DNA from: an uncultured Roseateles sp.
GTDB lineage: Bacteria; Pseudomonadota; Gammaproteobacteria; Burkholderiales; Burkholderiaceae
DNA length: 64,000 bases
Direction: 5' to 3'
Assembly (NCBI GenBank): GCA_946886855.1
Contig: CAMPJJ010000007.1
Span: forward strand, 1 to 64,000
Part shown: positions 8,217 to 18,090 of the stretch, piece by piece
Layout: each line of letters starts with the position of its first letter
How positions within the stretch are numbered: position 1 is the first letter of the stretch
Program-made: the position numbers and the translations under genes
Notes under the pieces: generated by a model
What the model was told of the DNA's origin: nothing
The model's database searches: none
The model's input: only the letters and a program-made list of their open reading frames with translations

Positions 8217-9283
8217 GTCTTGCTGGCGGGATCGGCTGGGGGAAACGGATTGTGCACTGCGCCCTGGGACTGTAGCCGCAAAGTTTGTTCGAATGCCTGT
8301 CCCGCTGGTGGGGGAGGTGTGGCGCCCGTGCTATTGGCCAGTTCCACCGGAATCTGGCTCAGCACCGCCTCCAGATCCTGGGCCAGCGTGTCGCCGCGCT
8401 GGTAGCGCAGCTCCGGGCGCTTCTCCAGCGCCAGGGCCACGACCAGGGCGAGCGACTCCGGAAGCTCGGGGCGCAGTCGACGGATGTCGGGTGCCGGCTG
8501 GTTCGTGATCTGGTGCATCAGCGTCGCCATCGACTCGGTCTGATGCGGCAGATGGCCGGTCAACAGCTGGAACAGCATGGCGCCCAGTGAGTAGAGGTCG
8601 CTGCGACCGTCCACCTGCAAGCCGGCGAGCTGCTCGGGCGACATGTAGGACGGCGTGCCCAGGACCAGCCCGGTCCGCGTCCGGCTGCCGTCGGCCACGC
8701 GGGCGATGCCGAAGTCCATGATCTTCACGCTGCCGGTATCCCGTTCCAGCATCACGTTCGCCGGCTTGATGTCGCGATGAACGACGCCATGGCCGTGCGC
8801 GTACTGCAGCGCCCGCCCCAGGCGCGCGCCAAGCAGCAGGACCTCGCGCAAGGGCAGCAGCTGACCCGACCGCGTGTGATGGCTGAGGTCCTGCCCGACC
8901 ACGTATTCCATGGCGATCCAGGTCTCGCCGGCGCATTCGCCGGCATCCAGCACGCGCAGGATGTCGGGATGATCCAGATGCCGGGCCGCGCTCGCCTCCC
9001 GCATGAAACGGTCGCGGACGTCGACCAGATCCTCCGGCGCGAACTCACGTTGCAGCGCCAGACGCTTGATCGCGACGGTGCGTCCGCTGCGGCGGTCCAC
9101 GGCCCGATGGACCACCGCCATCGCGCCGCGGCCGATCTCCTCGCCGATCTCGTAATCATCGAGCGCGACGCCGGCCGAACGCGGCATCGGCTGCGTCGTC
9201 GGCAGGGTGTCGGACGCACCCCGCCCGCCGTCGTCAGACGCGCCTCGGCTCAGCAGTCGCTTCAGGAAGCCGGAGGCGCTCAT
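8213..9283 (-). CDS. Hanks-type serine/threonine protein kinase
   Basis: A 356-residue kinase. After a charged 40-residue N-terminal segment, the catalytic domain spans about 44-310: glycine loop GRGAMAVV, Lys73 in [13 protein letters not shown] with Asp171, DFG at 190-192, and GTPSYMSPEQ in the activation segment. There is no transmembrane helix or extracellular PASTA domain, so it is a soluble kinase; the C-terminal tail is Pro-rich and disordered. It is first in the operon with the PP2C phosphatase (4-base overlap) and the FHA protein, a layout also seen beside type VI secretion genes elsewhere, although no such genes are in this window. Confidence 0.95.
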   Translation of the reverse strand: MSASGFLKRLLSRGASDDGGRGASDTLPTTQPMPRSAGVALDDYEIGEEIGRGAMAVVHRAVDRRSGRTVAIKRLALQREFAPEDLVDVRDRFMREASAARHLDHPDILRVLDAGECAGETWIAMEYVVGQDLSHHTRSGQLLPLREVLLLGARLGRALQYAHGHGVVHRDIKPANVMLERDTGSVKIMDFGIARVADGSRTRTGLVLGTPSYMSPEQLAGLQVDGRSDLYSLGAMLFQLLTGHLPHQTESMATLMHQITNQPAPDIRRLRPELPESLALVVALALEKRPELRYQRGDTLAQDLEAVLSQIPVELANSTGATPPPPAGQAFEQTLRLQSQGAVHNPFPPADPASKT

Positions 9284-9301
9284 GACATGGCCGGCCTTTC
9301 G

Positions 9302-10033
9302 TCAGGCTTGCGCCGGCCGGCGCGCGGCCAGCAGCTTGCCGACGAGCAGGACGAACAGCGCGCCGCCGATGCCCAGGGCGTAGTAGACCTGCGGCAGGAC
9401 CTCGGTGGTGCCGGGCTTGCTGCCGGCTTGCATCGGCACCCAGGCATTCAACGCCGGATCGGTCACCAGCATCGTGCCGGCGATCCATCCCAACAGCATC
9501 GCGCCCAGCGTGATCACGATCGGGAACTTGTCCATCAGCTTGATGACCAGTTGGCTGCCCCAGACGATGATGGGGATAGACACCAGCAGGCCGAAGATCA
9601 CCAGCGGCATCTGATGCTGGCCACCTGCGCCCTCGGCAGCGCCGGCGATCGCGATGACGTTGTCCAGGCTCATCACGAAGTCCGCGATGATGACGGTCTT
9701 CACCGCGCCCCAGAGCTTGTCGCTCGCTTCCATCTTCGCGTGATCGTCCTCTGCCTCAGGGATCAGCAGCTTGATGCCGATCCACAGCAGCAACACGCCG
9801 CCGACCAGCTTCAGGAACGGGAGCTTGAGCAGCGTCAGCGCGAAGAAGATCAGCACGACGCGCAACACGATGGCACCGGCGGTGCCCCAAAGGATGCCCT
9901 TGGTGCGCAGATTGGGCGGCAACTTGCGGCAGGCCAGTGCGATGACGACGGCATTGTCGCCACCCAGCAGGATGTCGATCAGGATGATCTGGCCGACGGC
10001 AAGCCAGAACTCGGGACTGGTGAGCATTTCCAT
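9302..10033 (-). CDS. TerC-family integral membrane protein
   Basis: A 243-residue inner-membrane protein with seven or so hydrophobic spans. The two TerC signature stretches with acidic and Asn residues inside the membrane are clear: LLGGDNAVVIAL near residue 23 and MSLDNVIAIAG near 116. The family (TerC, YkoY, Alx) is tied to manganese export and metalation of exported proteins and, in some species, to tellurite resistance; tellurite should not be assumed here, as no other ter gene is present. The start at 10033 (MEMLTS) fits the family; the upstream extension to 10171 runs through the sucCD terminator. A second ATG two codons in (10027) is equally possible. Confidence 0.88.
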   Translation of the reverse strand: MEMLTSPEFWLAVGQIILIDILLGGDNAVVIALACRKLPPNLRTKGILWGTAGAIVLRVVLIFFALTLLKLPFLKLVGGVLLLWIGIKLLIPEAEDDHAKMEASDKLWGAVKTVIIADFVMSLDNVIAIAGAAEGAGGQHQMPLVIFGLLVSIPIIVWGSQLVIKLMDKFPIVITLGAMLLGWIAGTMLVTDPALNAWVPMQAGSKPGTTEVLPQVYYALGIGGALFVLLVGKLLAARRPAQA

Positions 10034-10097
10034 GGAGGGAACCCGCGCCGGGCCTCGCGCAACGAGGGCCCAGTCTAAAGCGTTGGAGGGGCAAACG

Positions 10098-10126
10098 AAG
10101 GAAGGGGCCCGATGGGCCCCTTCCTT
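10098..10126 (-). terminator. Terminator of the sucCD operon
   Basis: A perfect 13-bp stem (10098-10110 with 10114-10126) and 3-base loop with flanking A/T tracts lies about 100 bases past the sucD stop and 65 bases before terC. Confidence 0.85.
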
Positions 10127-10226
10127 GGTTCGGGGGGTGCGGCTGGATTGTCCGCGCCCCGCCCCCAGCACCGCAGTGCGTGAAATTACGCAGCCACGGC
10201 GCCTGGCATCAGGTTTTTCCTGCTAC

Positions 10227-11120
10227 TTACAGCAGGCCTTTCAGCAGCTTGCCCATTTCCGACGGGTTGCGCGTCACGGTGAAGCCGCACTCTTCCATGA
10301 TGGCGAGCTTGGCGTCGGCCGTGTCGGCACCGCCCGAGATCAGCGCACCGGCGTGGCCCATGCGCTTTCCGGGAGGGGCGGTGACGCCGGCGATGAAACC
10401 GACGACCGGCTTCTTCATGTTGGCCTTGCACCAACGGGCGGCTTCCGCCTCGTCCGGGCCGCCGATTTCGCCGATCATGATGACGGCGTCGGTGTCCGGG
10501 TCGTCGTTGAAAGCCTGCATCACGTCGATGTGCTTCAGGCCGTTGATCGGATCGCCACCGATGCCCACCGCGGAGGACTGGCCCAGGCCGATTTCGGTCA
10601 GCTGCGCCACCGCTTCATAGGTCAGCGTGCCCGAGCGCGACACCACGCCGATGCGACCCTTGCGATGGATGTGGCCGGGCATGATGCCGATCTTGATTTC
10701 GTCGGGCGTGATCAGGCCGGGGCAGTTCGGGCCCAGCAGCAGCGTCTTCTTGCCGCCGGCCAGTTCCTTGGCCTTCATCTTGTTGCGCACTTCCAGCATG
10801 TCGCGGACGGGGATGCCTTCCGTGATGCAGATCGCCAGGTCCAGGTCGGCTTCGACAGCTTCCCAGATGGCGGCGGCGGCGCCCGCGGGCGGCACGTAGA
10901 TCACCGACACGGTCGCACCGGTCTGGGCCGCAGCTTCCTTCACGGTGCCGTAGATGGGGATGTCCGAGAACTTCTCGCCCGCCTTCTTCGGGTTCACGCC
11001 GGCAACGAACGCGTTCTTGCCGTTGGCGTAGGCCTGGCAGCCCAGGGTGTGGAACTGACCGGTCTTGCCCGTGATGCCCTGGGTGATGACCTTGGTGTCC
11101 TTGTTGATGTAGATGCTCAT
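10227..11120 (-). CDS. sucD: Succinyl-CoA synthetase alpha subunit
   Basis: A 297-residue subunit of the TCA-cycle enzyme that couples succinyl-CoA to succinate conversion with NTP formation. The N-terminal CoA-binding Rossmann fold begins [20 protein letters not shown] follows, and the phosphorylated active-site histidine is in [10 protein letters not shown] near residue 246. Length is typical (about 290). It follows sucC with 27 bases between them, and the two subunits form the cytosolic complex. A strong terminator follows. Confidence 0.97.
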   Translation of the reverse strand: MSIYINKDTKVITQGITGKTGQFHTLGCQAYANGKNAFVAGVNPKKAGEKFSDIPIYGTVKEAAAQTGATVSVIYVPPAGAAAAIWEAVEADLDLAICITEGIPVRDMLEVRNKMKAKELAGGKKTLLLGPNCPGLITPDEIKIGIMPGHIHRKGRIGVVSRSGTLTYEAVAQLTEIGLGQSSAVGIGGDPINGLKHIDVMQAFNDDPDTDAVIMIGEIGGPDEAEAARWCKANMKKPVVGFIAGVTAPPGKRMGHAGALISGGADTADAKLAIMEECGFTVTRNPSEMGKLLKGLL

Positions 11121-11147
11121 GTCGTATTCCTTGGCTGGGTCTTCGGC

Positions 11148-12308
<1,161 letters not shown>

Positions 12309-12746
12309 AGGGAGGTCTCGCTTGATGGATGAATCAGGAAGAAGCAGCCAGTGCCGCGGACGCTCCGCGGTGCCGGCGTGGAGAGGAGGTTTGCAACGCC
12401 GGATTCAGCCGGCCCCCCGCGGCAAGGAACCCGTCGTCGCGGCCATAGGACCGCGCGTCGACGGAGCGACGAAGGGGCGGTGGACGGCGCTCGGGGGAGG
12501 CGGAGGAAGACATAAAACCGATGCAAACACGCGAAAACACGCCCGCGGACGAACGCCGGCGGGCTGTTTTGCGAAGCCGAAAATGTAGCATGCTGCGTTG
12601 CATCAAGCCCTTGGCGCGGTTGAGACGCGCACTGCCGTAGGCTTGTCAGCGCGTCGCAAGGTGCTCGTGACGCACGGAGTTTCGTCGAGTTTCAGGGACT
12701 GTCGCTCTTTCAGGCGGCACGAGCGCTCGCCGGGCCGAGGGACAGC
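12309..12746 (-). promoter_or_regulatory. Long non-coding region upstream of sucC
   Basis: About 440 bases without a convincing gene between recX and sucC. The AT-richest stretch, about 12510-12600, has a TACATT hexamer on the minus strand (12582-12587) that could be the sucC -10, without a good -35. A 6-bp stem (12541-12546 with 12559-12564) would lie in the leader. A 10-bp palindrome CGAGCGCTCG at 12720-12729 follows recX. None of these is strong evidence. Confidence 0.35.
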
Positions 12747-13307
12747 TCACTCCTCGAGGTCACTGCCCACCGCGACGCGCCGGACCGCCCGGCGCGCGAG
12801 GTCGGAACCAAATCCGCGCCCCACGAGGAAGCGCAGCCGCTTGGCCAGCGCCGCGGCATCCGCTGCCGGCCCCTCGCCGAACTTGCGTCGCAGCAGCTCG
12901 CAAGCCCGTTCCAGTTCGCCGGCCGCGAGCGTCGAACGCTGCTCCGCGTCCATCGAGAGCCCATGCTGCGCGAGCTCCTGCTCGATGCGCCTCTGGCCGA
13001 ATCGTTGCGAGCGCACATGGATCCGGGACTCGACGAATCTCGACTCGTCGAGATACCCGTTGGCCTTGAGCCAGTCGAGGACCGCATCGACTTCGACGCT
13101 GGGACCCTGCGATTCGTCTTCATCCGGAAAAGCGCTCGAGTCCGCCGGGGTTTCGCCAGCCTCGGCCTGGCGATCACGCGCGATGCGCAGCAGCTTGCGC
13201 CGCAACTCCATGGCGCTGTGCTCCCGTTGCGCGAGCAGCGCCACCGCACGGGCCTTCAGCGACAGCGGCTGCGAGGCCCGGCCCCGCCGACCGTCTGGCG
13301 GGGTCAT
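12747..13307 (-). CDS. recX: RecA regulatory protein RecX
   Basis: A 186-residue cytosolic modulator that binds inside the RecA filament groove and limits its growth and activity. It has the three-helix repeats typical of the family: ALLAQREHSAMELRRKL near 23, VLDWLKANGYLDESRFVES near 75 and a third repeat near residues 130-170. An acidic insert (about 50-70) is specific to this copy. It follows recA by 15 bases on the same strand, the usual recA-recX arrangement, so it shares SOS control. Confidence 0.93.
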   Translation of the reverse strand: MTPPDGRRGRASQPLSLKARAVALLAQREHSAMELRRKLLRIARDRQAEAGETPADSSAFPDEDESQGPSVEVDAVLDWLKANGYLDESRFVESRIHVRSQRFGQRRIEQELAQHGLSMDAEQRSTLAAGELERACELLRRKFGEGPAADAAALAKRLRFLVGRGFGSDLARRAVRRVAVGSDLEE

Positions 13308-13322
13308 GCGACTGCCCCGCGC

Positions 13323-14369
13323 TTACTCGGCGTCGCTGCCGGGCGTCGCTCCCAGCAGCGGGACGCCCAGCGAATCGCGGATCTTGTTCTCGATCTCGAC
13401 CGCCAGGTCCGCGTTCTCGCGCAGGAATTCGCGCGCGTTGTCCTTGCCCTGACCGATCTTCTCGCCGCCGTAGGCGTACCAGGAGCCAGCCTTCTCGACG
13501 ATCTTGGCAGCCACGCCCATGTCGATGATTTCACCCTCGCGGCTGATGCCTTCGCCGTAGAGGATGTCGAACTCCGCCGTCTTGAACGGCGGCGCGACCT
13601 TGTTCTTGACGACCTTGACCTTGGTCTCGGAGCCGATGACTTCCTCGCCCTTCTTGATCGAGCCGATGCGGCGGATGTCCAGACGCACCGACGCGTAGAA
13701 CTTCAGCGCATTGCCGCCGGTCGTCGTTTCCGGGCTGCCGAACATCACACCGATCTTCATGCGGATCTGGTTGATGAAGACGACGGTGCAGTTGGTCTTC
13801 TTGATGGTGGCGGTCAGCTTGCGCAGCGCCTGGCTCATCAGACGGGCCTGCAGGCCCGGCAGCGAGTCGCCCATTTCGCCTTCGAGTTCCGCCTTCGGCG
13901 TCAGCGCGGCCACCGAGTCGATGACGATCAGGTCGACCGAGCCGGAGCGCACCAGCGAGTCCACGATCTCCAGCGCCTGTTCACCGGTGTCGGGCTGACT
14001 GATCAGCAGTTCCTGCAGGTTGACGCCGAGCTTCTGTGCGTACTGGACGTCGAGCGCATGTTCCGCATCGATGAAGGCGCACACGCCGTCCAGCTTCTGC
14101 ATCTGGGCGATGACCTGCAGCGTCAGCGTGGTCTTGCCGGAGGATTCCGGGCCGTAGATCTCGACCACGCGGCCGCGCGGCAGACCGCCGACGCCCAGCG
14201 CGATGTCCAAGCCCAGCGAGCCGGTGGAGACGACCTGGATGTCCTCGATCTTCTCGCCTTCGGCCAATCGCATGATGGAGCCCTTGCCGAACTGCTTTTC
14301 GATCTGGGCGAGGGCGGCCTGCAGGGCCTTGGCTTTTTCGGTGTTGGCGTTCTTGACGGGGGCGTCCAT
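13323..14369 (-). CDS. recA: Recombinase A
   Basis: A 348-residue DNA-dependent ATPase for homologous recombination, strand exchange and LexA co-proteolysis. Walker A is GPESSGKTT near residue 71, and [15 protein letters not shown] and the C-terminal acidic tail follow. The start at 14369 (MDAPVKN) is supported by GGAG 8 bases upstream; the ATG at 14408 adds thirteen unlikely residues and would overlap the LexA operator region. recX follows directly. A perfect LexA box lies 41 bases upstream of the start codon. Confidence 0.98.
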   Translation of the reverse strand: MDAPVKNANTEKAKALQAALAQIEKQFGKGSIMRLAEGEKIEDIQVVSTGSLGLDIALGVGGLPRGRVVEIYGPESSGKTTLTLQVIAQMQKLDGVCAFIDAEHALDVQYAQKLGVNLQELLISQPDTGEQALEIVDSLVRSGSVDLIVIDSVAALTPKAELEGEMGDSLPGLQARLMSQALRKLTATIKKTNCTVVFINQIRMKIGVMFGSPETTTGGNALKFYASVRLDIRRIGSIKKGEEVIGSETKVKVVKNKVAPPFKTAEFDILYGEGISREGEIIDMGVAAKIVEKAGSWYAYGGEKIGQGKDNAREFLRENADLAVEIENKIRDSLGVPLLGATPGSDAE

Positions 14370-14409
14370 GCAATCTTCTCCTGTTGGCTGCGGCGGATTA
14401 TGGCGCAAT

Positions 14410-14425
14410 CTGTATATCTGTACAG
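14410..14425 (-). promoter_or_regulatory. LexA (SOS) box of recA
   Basis: CTGTATATCTGTACAG is an exact CTGT-N8-ACAG LexA operator, placed where it would overlap the recA promoter. It predicts repression by LexA and induction of recA-recX by DNA damage. The divergent two-component genes begin about 260 bases away and have their own candidate promoter. Confidence 0.9.
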
Positions 14426-14653
14426 TACTTTGTCGAGTCCGTCGGCCCGCTGTGAAGGGCCGTGGAAGGTCGATGGCGTCATCTTAGGCAGTCGCTGGCT
14501 CACAGGATGAGCCAGGCACCCGATTCCCGCTCTTTTCCCTCAGGGGTGGGAAGCGCCCTCATTCGAACCTGTCGCCGGCCTGACCCGACACCCCCGACGG
14601 TCGCCTTGGCGGACGCCTCGGAAACGCCTAGGGAACACCGACGGACCGCTCCC

Positions 14654-14659
14654 TAGAAT
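14654..14659 (+). promoter_or_regulatory. Candidate -10 element of the two-component operon
   Basis: TAGAAT inside a 13-base stretch (14648-14660) that recurs unchanged at 60989-61001 in front of another gene. It places the transcript start about 20 bases before the response-regulator start codon, which has a GAGGGG ribosome site. No clear -35 is visible. Confidence 0.45.
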
Positions 14660-14685
14660 GTCTCCATGACCAGAGGGGACGACAC

Positions 14686-15357
14686 ATGCGCATCTTGATC
14701 GCCGAAGACGACCAGGTCCTCGCCGATGGCCTGCTGCGCTCGTTGCGGGCGTCGGGCTGCGCGGTCGATCAGGTCGGCAGCGGCAGCGAGGCGGATGCGG
14801 CCCTCGCCTCGCATGAGTTCGATCTGCTGATCCTCGATCTGGGACTGCCCAAGCTGCACGGCCTCGAAGTGCTGAGACGCTTGCGCGCACGCGGCTCGGC
14901 CGTGCCGGTGCTGATCCTGACTGCGGCGGACAGCATCGAGGAACGCGTCAAGGGGCTGGACCTGGGCGCCGACGACTACATGGCCAAGCCGTTCTCGCTG
15001 CAGGAACTCGAAGCCCGCGTGCGCGCGCTGACGCGGCGCGGACTCGGCACCGCGTCGAGCGTGATCCGTCACGGTCCTTTGAGCTTCGACGCGACCGGCC
15101 GGGTCGCCTACATCAACGAGCAGATGGTGGAACTGTCGGCGCGGGAACTGTCGCTGCTGGAAGTCCTGCTGCAACGCGCCGGGCGCCTCGTGAGCAAGGA
15201 CCAATTGGTCGAGCGTCTGTGCGAGTGGGGCGAGGAAGTCAGCAACAACGCGATCGAGGTCTACATCCATCGGTTGCGCAAGAAGATCGAGCAGGGGCCG
15301 ATCCGCATCGCCACGGTACGCGGATTGGGCTATTGCCTTGAGAAGATTCCCGGCTGA
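14686..15357 (+). CDS. OmpR-family response regulator (TctD/QseB-like)
   Basis: A 223-residue transcription factor. The receiver domain (1-115) has the acidic pair EDD at 7-9, phospho-acceptor Asp51 in LILDLGLP and the conserved Lys in YMAKPF. The winged-helix DNA-binding domain (about 125-220) has ELSLLEVLLQRAGRLVSKD, and VYIHRLRKKI for the recognition helix. It is co-transcribed with the sensor kinase 8 bases downstream, which resembles TctE, so the pair may sense tricarboxylates; no tctABC transport genes are adjacent, and the signal is therefore unknown. Confidence 0.92.
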   Translation: MRILIAEDDQVLADGLLRSLRASGCAVDQVGSGSEADAALASHEFDLLILDLGLPKLHGLEVLRRLRARGSAVPVLILTAADSIEERVKGLDLGADDYMAKPFSLQELEARVRALTRRGLGTASSVIRHGPLSFDATGRVAYINEQMVELSARELSLLEVLLQRAGRLVSKDQLVERLCEWGEEVSNNAIEVYIHRLRKKIEQGPIRIATVRGLGYCLEKIPG

Positions 15358-15365
15358 GCTGCCGC

Positions 15366-16871
15366 ATGGCGGCTGATTCCTCCGGCCACCGCTCGCTGTT
15401 CGGCGAGATCCTCGACTGGATGCTGGCCCCGCTGCTGGTCATCTGGCCGATCAGCGTCGCGTTGACCTGGCTGGTGGCGCAGGGCATCGCGAACAAGCCC
15501 TACGACCGCGAGCTCGACGAGATGGCGCGCACGCTCGGGCTCCAGGTGGTGACGGAACCCGCACCCGGTGACGCGGTCGCCAGGCGCGGCCGCTCGCGCT
15601 ACGCGCTGGCGCCCGAGGCGGCCGCGCTGCTGCGCGCGGACGAGTCCGACACCGTCTACTACCAGGTCCTCGGCCTGCGCGGTGAACTGCTCAGCGGGGA
15701 TGCACAACTGCCGGTCCCCGACGTGGAGCCGCCGATCGTCCCCTGGGAGGTCAACCGGCGCTTCGACGAAGTCAACAACGAGCCCGTGCGCATCTCCTAC
15801 CTGTGGGTGGTGCCCGAGGGGATGGCGGGCAGCGACAAGATGATGCTGGTGCAGGTCGCGGAGACGCTGGGCAAGCGCTCACGCCTGACCAACGAGATCA
15901 TCAAGGGCGTCATCCTCCCGCAGTTCGTGATCCTGCCGCTGGCGGTGCTGCTGGTGTGGCTGGCGCTGGCGCGAGGCATCGCGCCGCTGAACGATCTGCA
16001 GCGGCGCATCCGCTCGCGCGACAGCTCGGACCTGAGCCCCATCGACGAGCAGCGCATCCCGGACGAGGTCGCGCCGCTGGTGCAGGCCATCAACGACCTG
16101 CTCGAGCGCCTCGACCAGTCGATCCGCTCGCAGAAGCATTTCCTTGCGGACGCCGCGCATCAGTTGAAGACGCCGCTCGCCGGGCTGCGCACGCAGGCCG
16201 AGCTGGCGCAGCGCGAGATCGACGAAGGTCGCAGTTCTCCGGCAGAGCTGCGCCGCTCGCTGAAACAGATTGCCGTGTCGAGCCAGCGCGCGGCGCACAT
16301 GGTCAACCAGCTGCTCGCGATGGCCCGCGCCGAGGACCAGGAGCACGCCGCGCGTCGCAGCGAGGTGAACCTGGCGGTGCTGGCGATCGAGACGGTGCGC
16401 GACTTCGTGCCGCGCGCGATGGAGAAGCGGCTGGACCTCGGCTACGAGGGACCGGAGGCGAGCCAGGCGGGTCTGCGCATCAACGGGCACCCCCTGCTCA
16501 TCCGCGAGCTGATCCGCAACCTCGTCGACAACGCGCTGCTCTACACGCCCAGCGGCGGCACGGTCACCGTGCGCGTGGTCGAGGACCCGTTCGGACAGGT
16601 CTGCGTCCTTCAGGTCGAGGACTCGGGACCCGGCATCGTCGAGTCGGAACGCGAGCAGATCTTCCAGCCGTTCTACCGCGCGCTGGGCACGAACGTCGAC
16701 GGCTCCGGCCTGGGCCTCGCGATCGTGCGCGAGATCGTCCAGCAGCATGAGGCCGAGATCGCGGTCGACGACACGCGGGCGCGCCGGCAGGCGGAGTCGG
16801 ACGGCGTCGGACCCGGCGCGCGCTTCACGGTCCGGTTCGCGGCGCATCCGTTGTCGAGCGCCCCCGCTTGA
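15366..16871 (+). CDS. Sensor histidine kinase (TctE-like, 2CSK_N domain)
   Basis: A 501-residue inner-membrane kinase. Membrane span one is about residues 18-40, a 2CSK_N-type periplasmic sensing region covers about 45-175, and span two is about 177-200. HAMP-like sequence, the dimerisation H-box (HFLADAAHQLKTPLAG, phospho-His265) and the HATPase_c domain (NLVDNALLYTP, VEDSGPGI, GSGLGLAIVREI) follow. It autophosphorylates and passes phosphate to the regulator encoded just upstream. Converges on rodA with about 64 bases between stops. Confidence 0.92.
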   Translation: MAADSSGHRSLFGEILDWMLAPLLVIWPISVALTWLVAQGIANKPYDRELDEMARTLGLQVVTEPAPGDAVARRGRSRYALAPEAAALLRADESDTVYYQVLGLRGELLSGDAQLPVPDVEPPIVPWEVNRRFDEVNNEPVRISYLWVVPEGMAGSDKMMLVQVAETLGKRSRLTNEIIKGVILPQFVILPLAVLLVWLALARGIAPLNDLQRRIRSRDSSDLSPIDEQRIPDEVAPLVQAINDLLERLDQSIRSQKHFLADAAHQLKTPLAGLRTQAELAQREIDEGRSSPAELRRSLKQIAVSSQRAAHMVNQLLAMARAEDQEHAARRSEVNLAVLAIETVRDFVPRAMEKRLDLGYEGPEASQAGLRINGHPLLIRELIRNLVDNALLYTPSGGTVTVRVVEDPFGQVCVLQVEDSGPGIVESEREQIFQPFYRALGTNVDGSGLGLAIVREIVQQHEAEIAVDDTRARRQAESDGVGPGARFTVRFAAHPLSSAPA

Positions 16872-16935
16872 GCGCCCCTGCCTGAGTGCCCTCGCCGCAA
16901 TAAGCACGACAGGGGCGACCCGGTGCGCCGCCTGA

Positions 16936-18090
16936 TCAGCGCTGCGTCCCGCCCCGGCTCTTGGCGATCGACATCAGCATCCCCAGCGACAGGCCCAGGG
17001 TCACCATCGCCGTTCCACCGTACGAGATGAATGGCAGCGGCACCCCCACCACGGGCAGGATGCCGGTCACCATCCCCATGTTCACGAACACGTAGGTGAA
17101 GAAGCTCAGCGTGATCGCCCCCGCGAGCAGTCTCGAGAACAGGGTCGGCGCCTCATGCGCGATCGCCAGTCCGCGCAGGATCAGCGCGGTGAAGCCGATC
17201 AGCAACCCCGCCGCTCCGATGAGTCCGAACTCCTCGCCGTAGGCGGCGAAGATGAAGTCGGTCGTCCGCTCCGGAATGAACTCCAGGTGCGTCTGTGTGC
17301 CCTTCATGAAGCCCTTGCCGGTCACGCCGCCCGAGCCGATCGCGATCTCGCCCTGGATGATGTGGAAGCCCTTGCCCAGCGGATCCTTCGTCGGGTCCAG
17401 CAGCGTGCAGACGCGGTCCTTCTGGTAGTCCTTCAGCACGACCCATTTCACGTCGGGCTGGCAGATCTGGTCCTCGCTGAAGACCAGCGCCGTGATGCCC
17501 GCGCCGGCCAGCACCATCGCCGGGATGATCAGCTTCCACGACAGCCCGGCGAAGAAGATCACGTACAGGCCCGCGCCCAGCACCAGCAGCGAGGTGCCGA
17601 GGTCCGGCTGCTTCGCGATCAGCCCGACCGGCACGACGAGCAGGATGAAGGCGGCAATGAAATCCGGCAGCCGGAGCTGGCCTTCGCGCTTCTGGAACCA
17701 CCAGGCCAGCATCAGCGGCACGGCGATCTTCAGCAGCTCGGACGGCTGGATCTGCGTGCCGACATACAGCCAGCGCGTCGCGCCCTTTTTCGTGATGCCG
17801 AACAGCGCCACCGCGATCAGCAAGGTGACGCCGATGGCGTAGAGCGGCAACGCGAGCTGCATCAGCCGCTGCGGCGGCACCTGCGCGGTCACGAACAGCA
17901 CGCCCATGGCCAGGGCCATGTTGCGCGCGTGATCGACGAAACGCGTGCCGTGGTCGTAGCCGGCCGAGTACATGCACATCAGACCCAGGCCCATGAGCCA
18001 GGCCATCGCGAGCAGCAGCGGGATGTCGAAACCCTGGAACAGCGGCTTCACCCGCTGCAGCAGGCTGGGTTTGCTGAAGACGGCGCTCAT
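16936..18090 (-). CDS. rodA: Peptidoglycan glycosyltransferase RodA
   Basis: A 384-residue SEDS-family inner-membrane polymerase with about ten spans. It synthesises the glycan strands of the lateral wall from lipid II together with PBP2. Family motifs: GATRWL near residue 104, IQPSELLKIA near 115, KQPDLGTSLL near 160, and near the C-terminus PLPFISYGGTAMV. It overlaps the mrdA gene by 4 bases and is last in the mreBCD-mrdA-rodA operon. Confidence 0.96.
   Translation of the reverse strand: MSAVFSKPSLLQRVKPLFQGFDIPLLLAMAWLMGLGLMCMYSAGYDHGTRFVDHARNMALAMGVLFVTAQVPPQRLMQLALPLYAIGVTLLIAVALFGITKKGATRWLYVGTQIQPSELLKIAVPLMLAWWFQKREGQLRLPDFIAAFILLVVPVGLIAKQPDLGTSLLVLGAGLYVIFFAGLSWKLIIPAMVLAGAGITALVFSEDQICQPDVKWVVLKDYQKDRVCTLLDPTKDPLGKGFHIIQGEIAIGSGGVTGKGFMKGTQTHLEFIPERTTDFIFAAYGEEFGLIGAAGLLIGFTALILRGLAIAHEAPTLFSRLLAGAITLSFFTYVFVNMGMVTGILPVVGVPLPFISYGGTAMVTLGLSLGMLMSIAKSRGGTQR

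Noticed and set aside
9302..10033. Tellurite resistance determinant
   Set aside because: A lone TerC-family gene without other ter genes; manganese handling is the better-supported family role.
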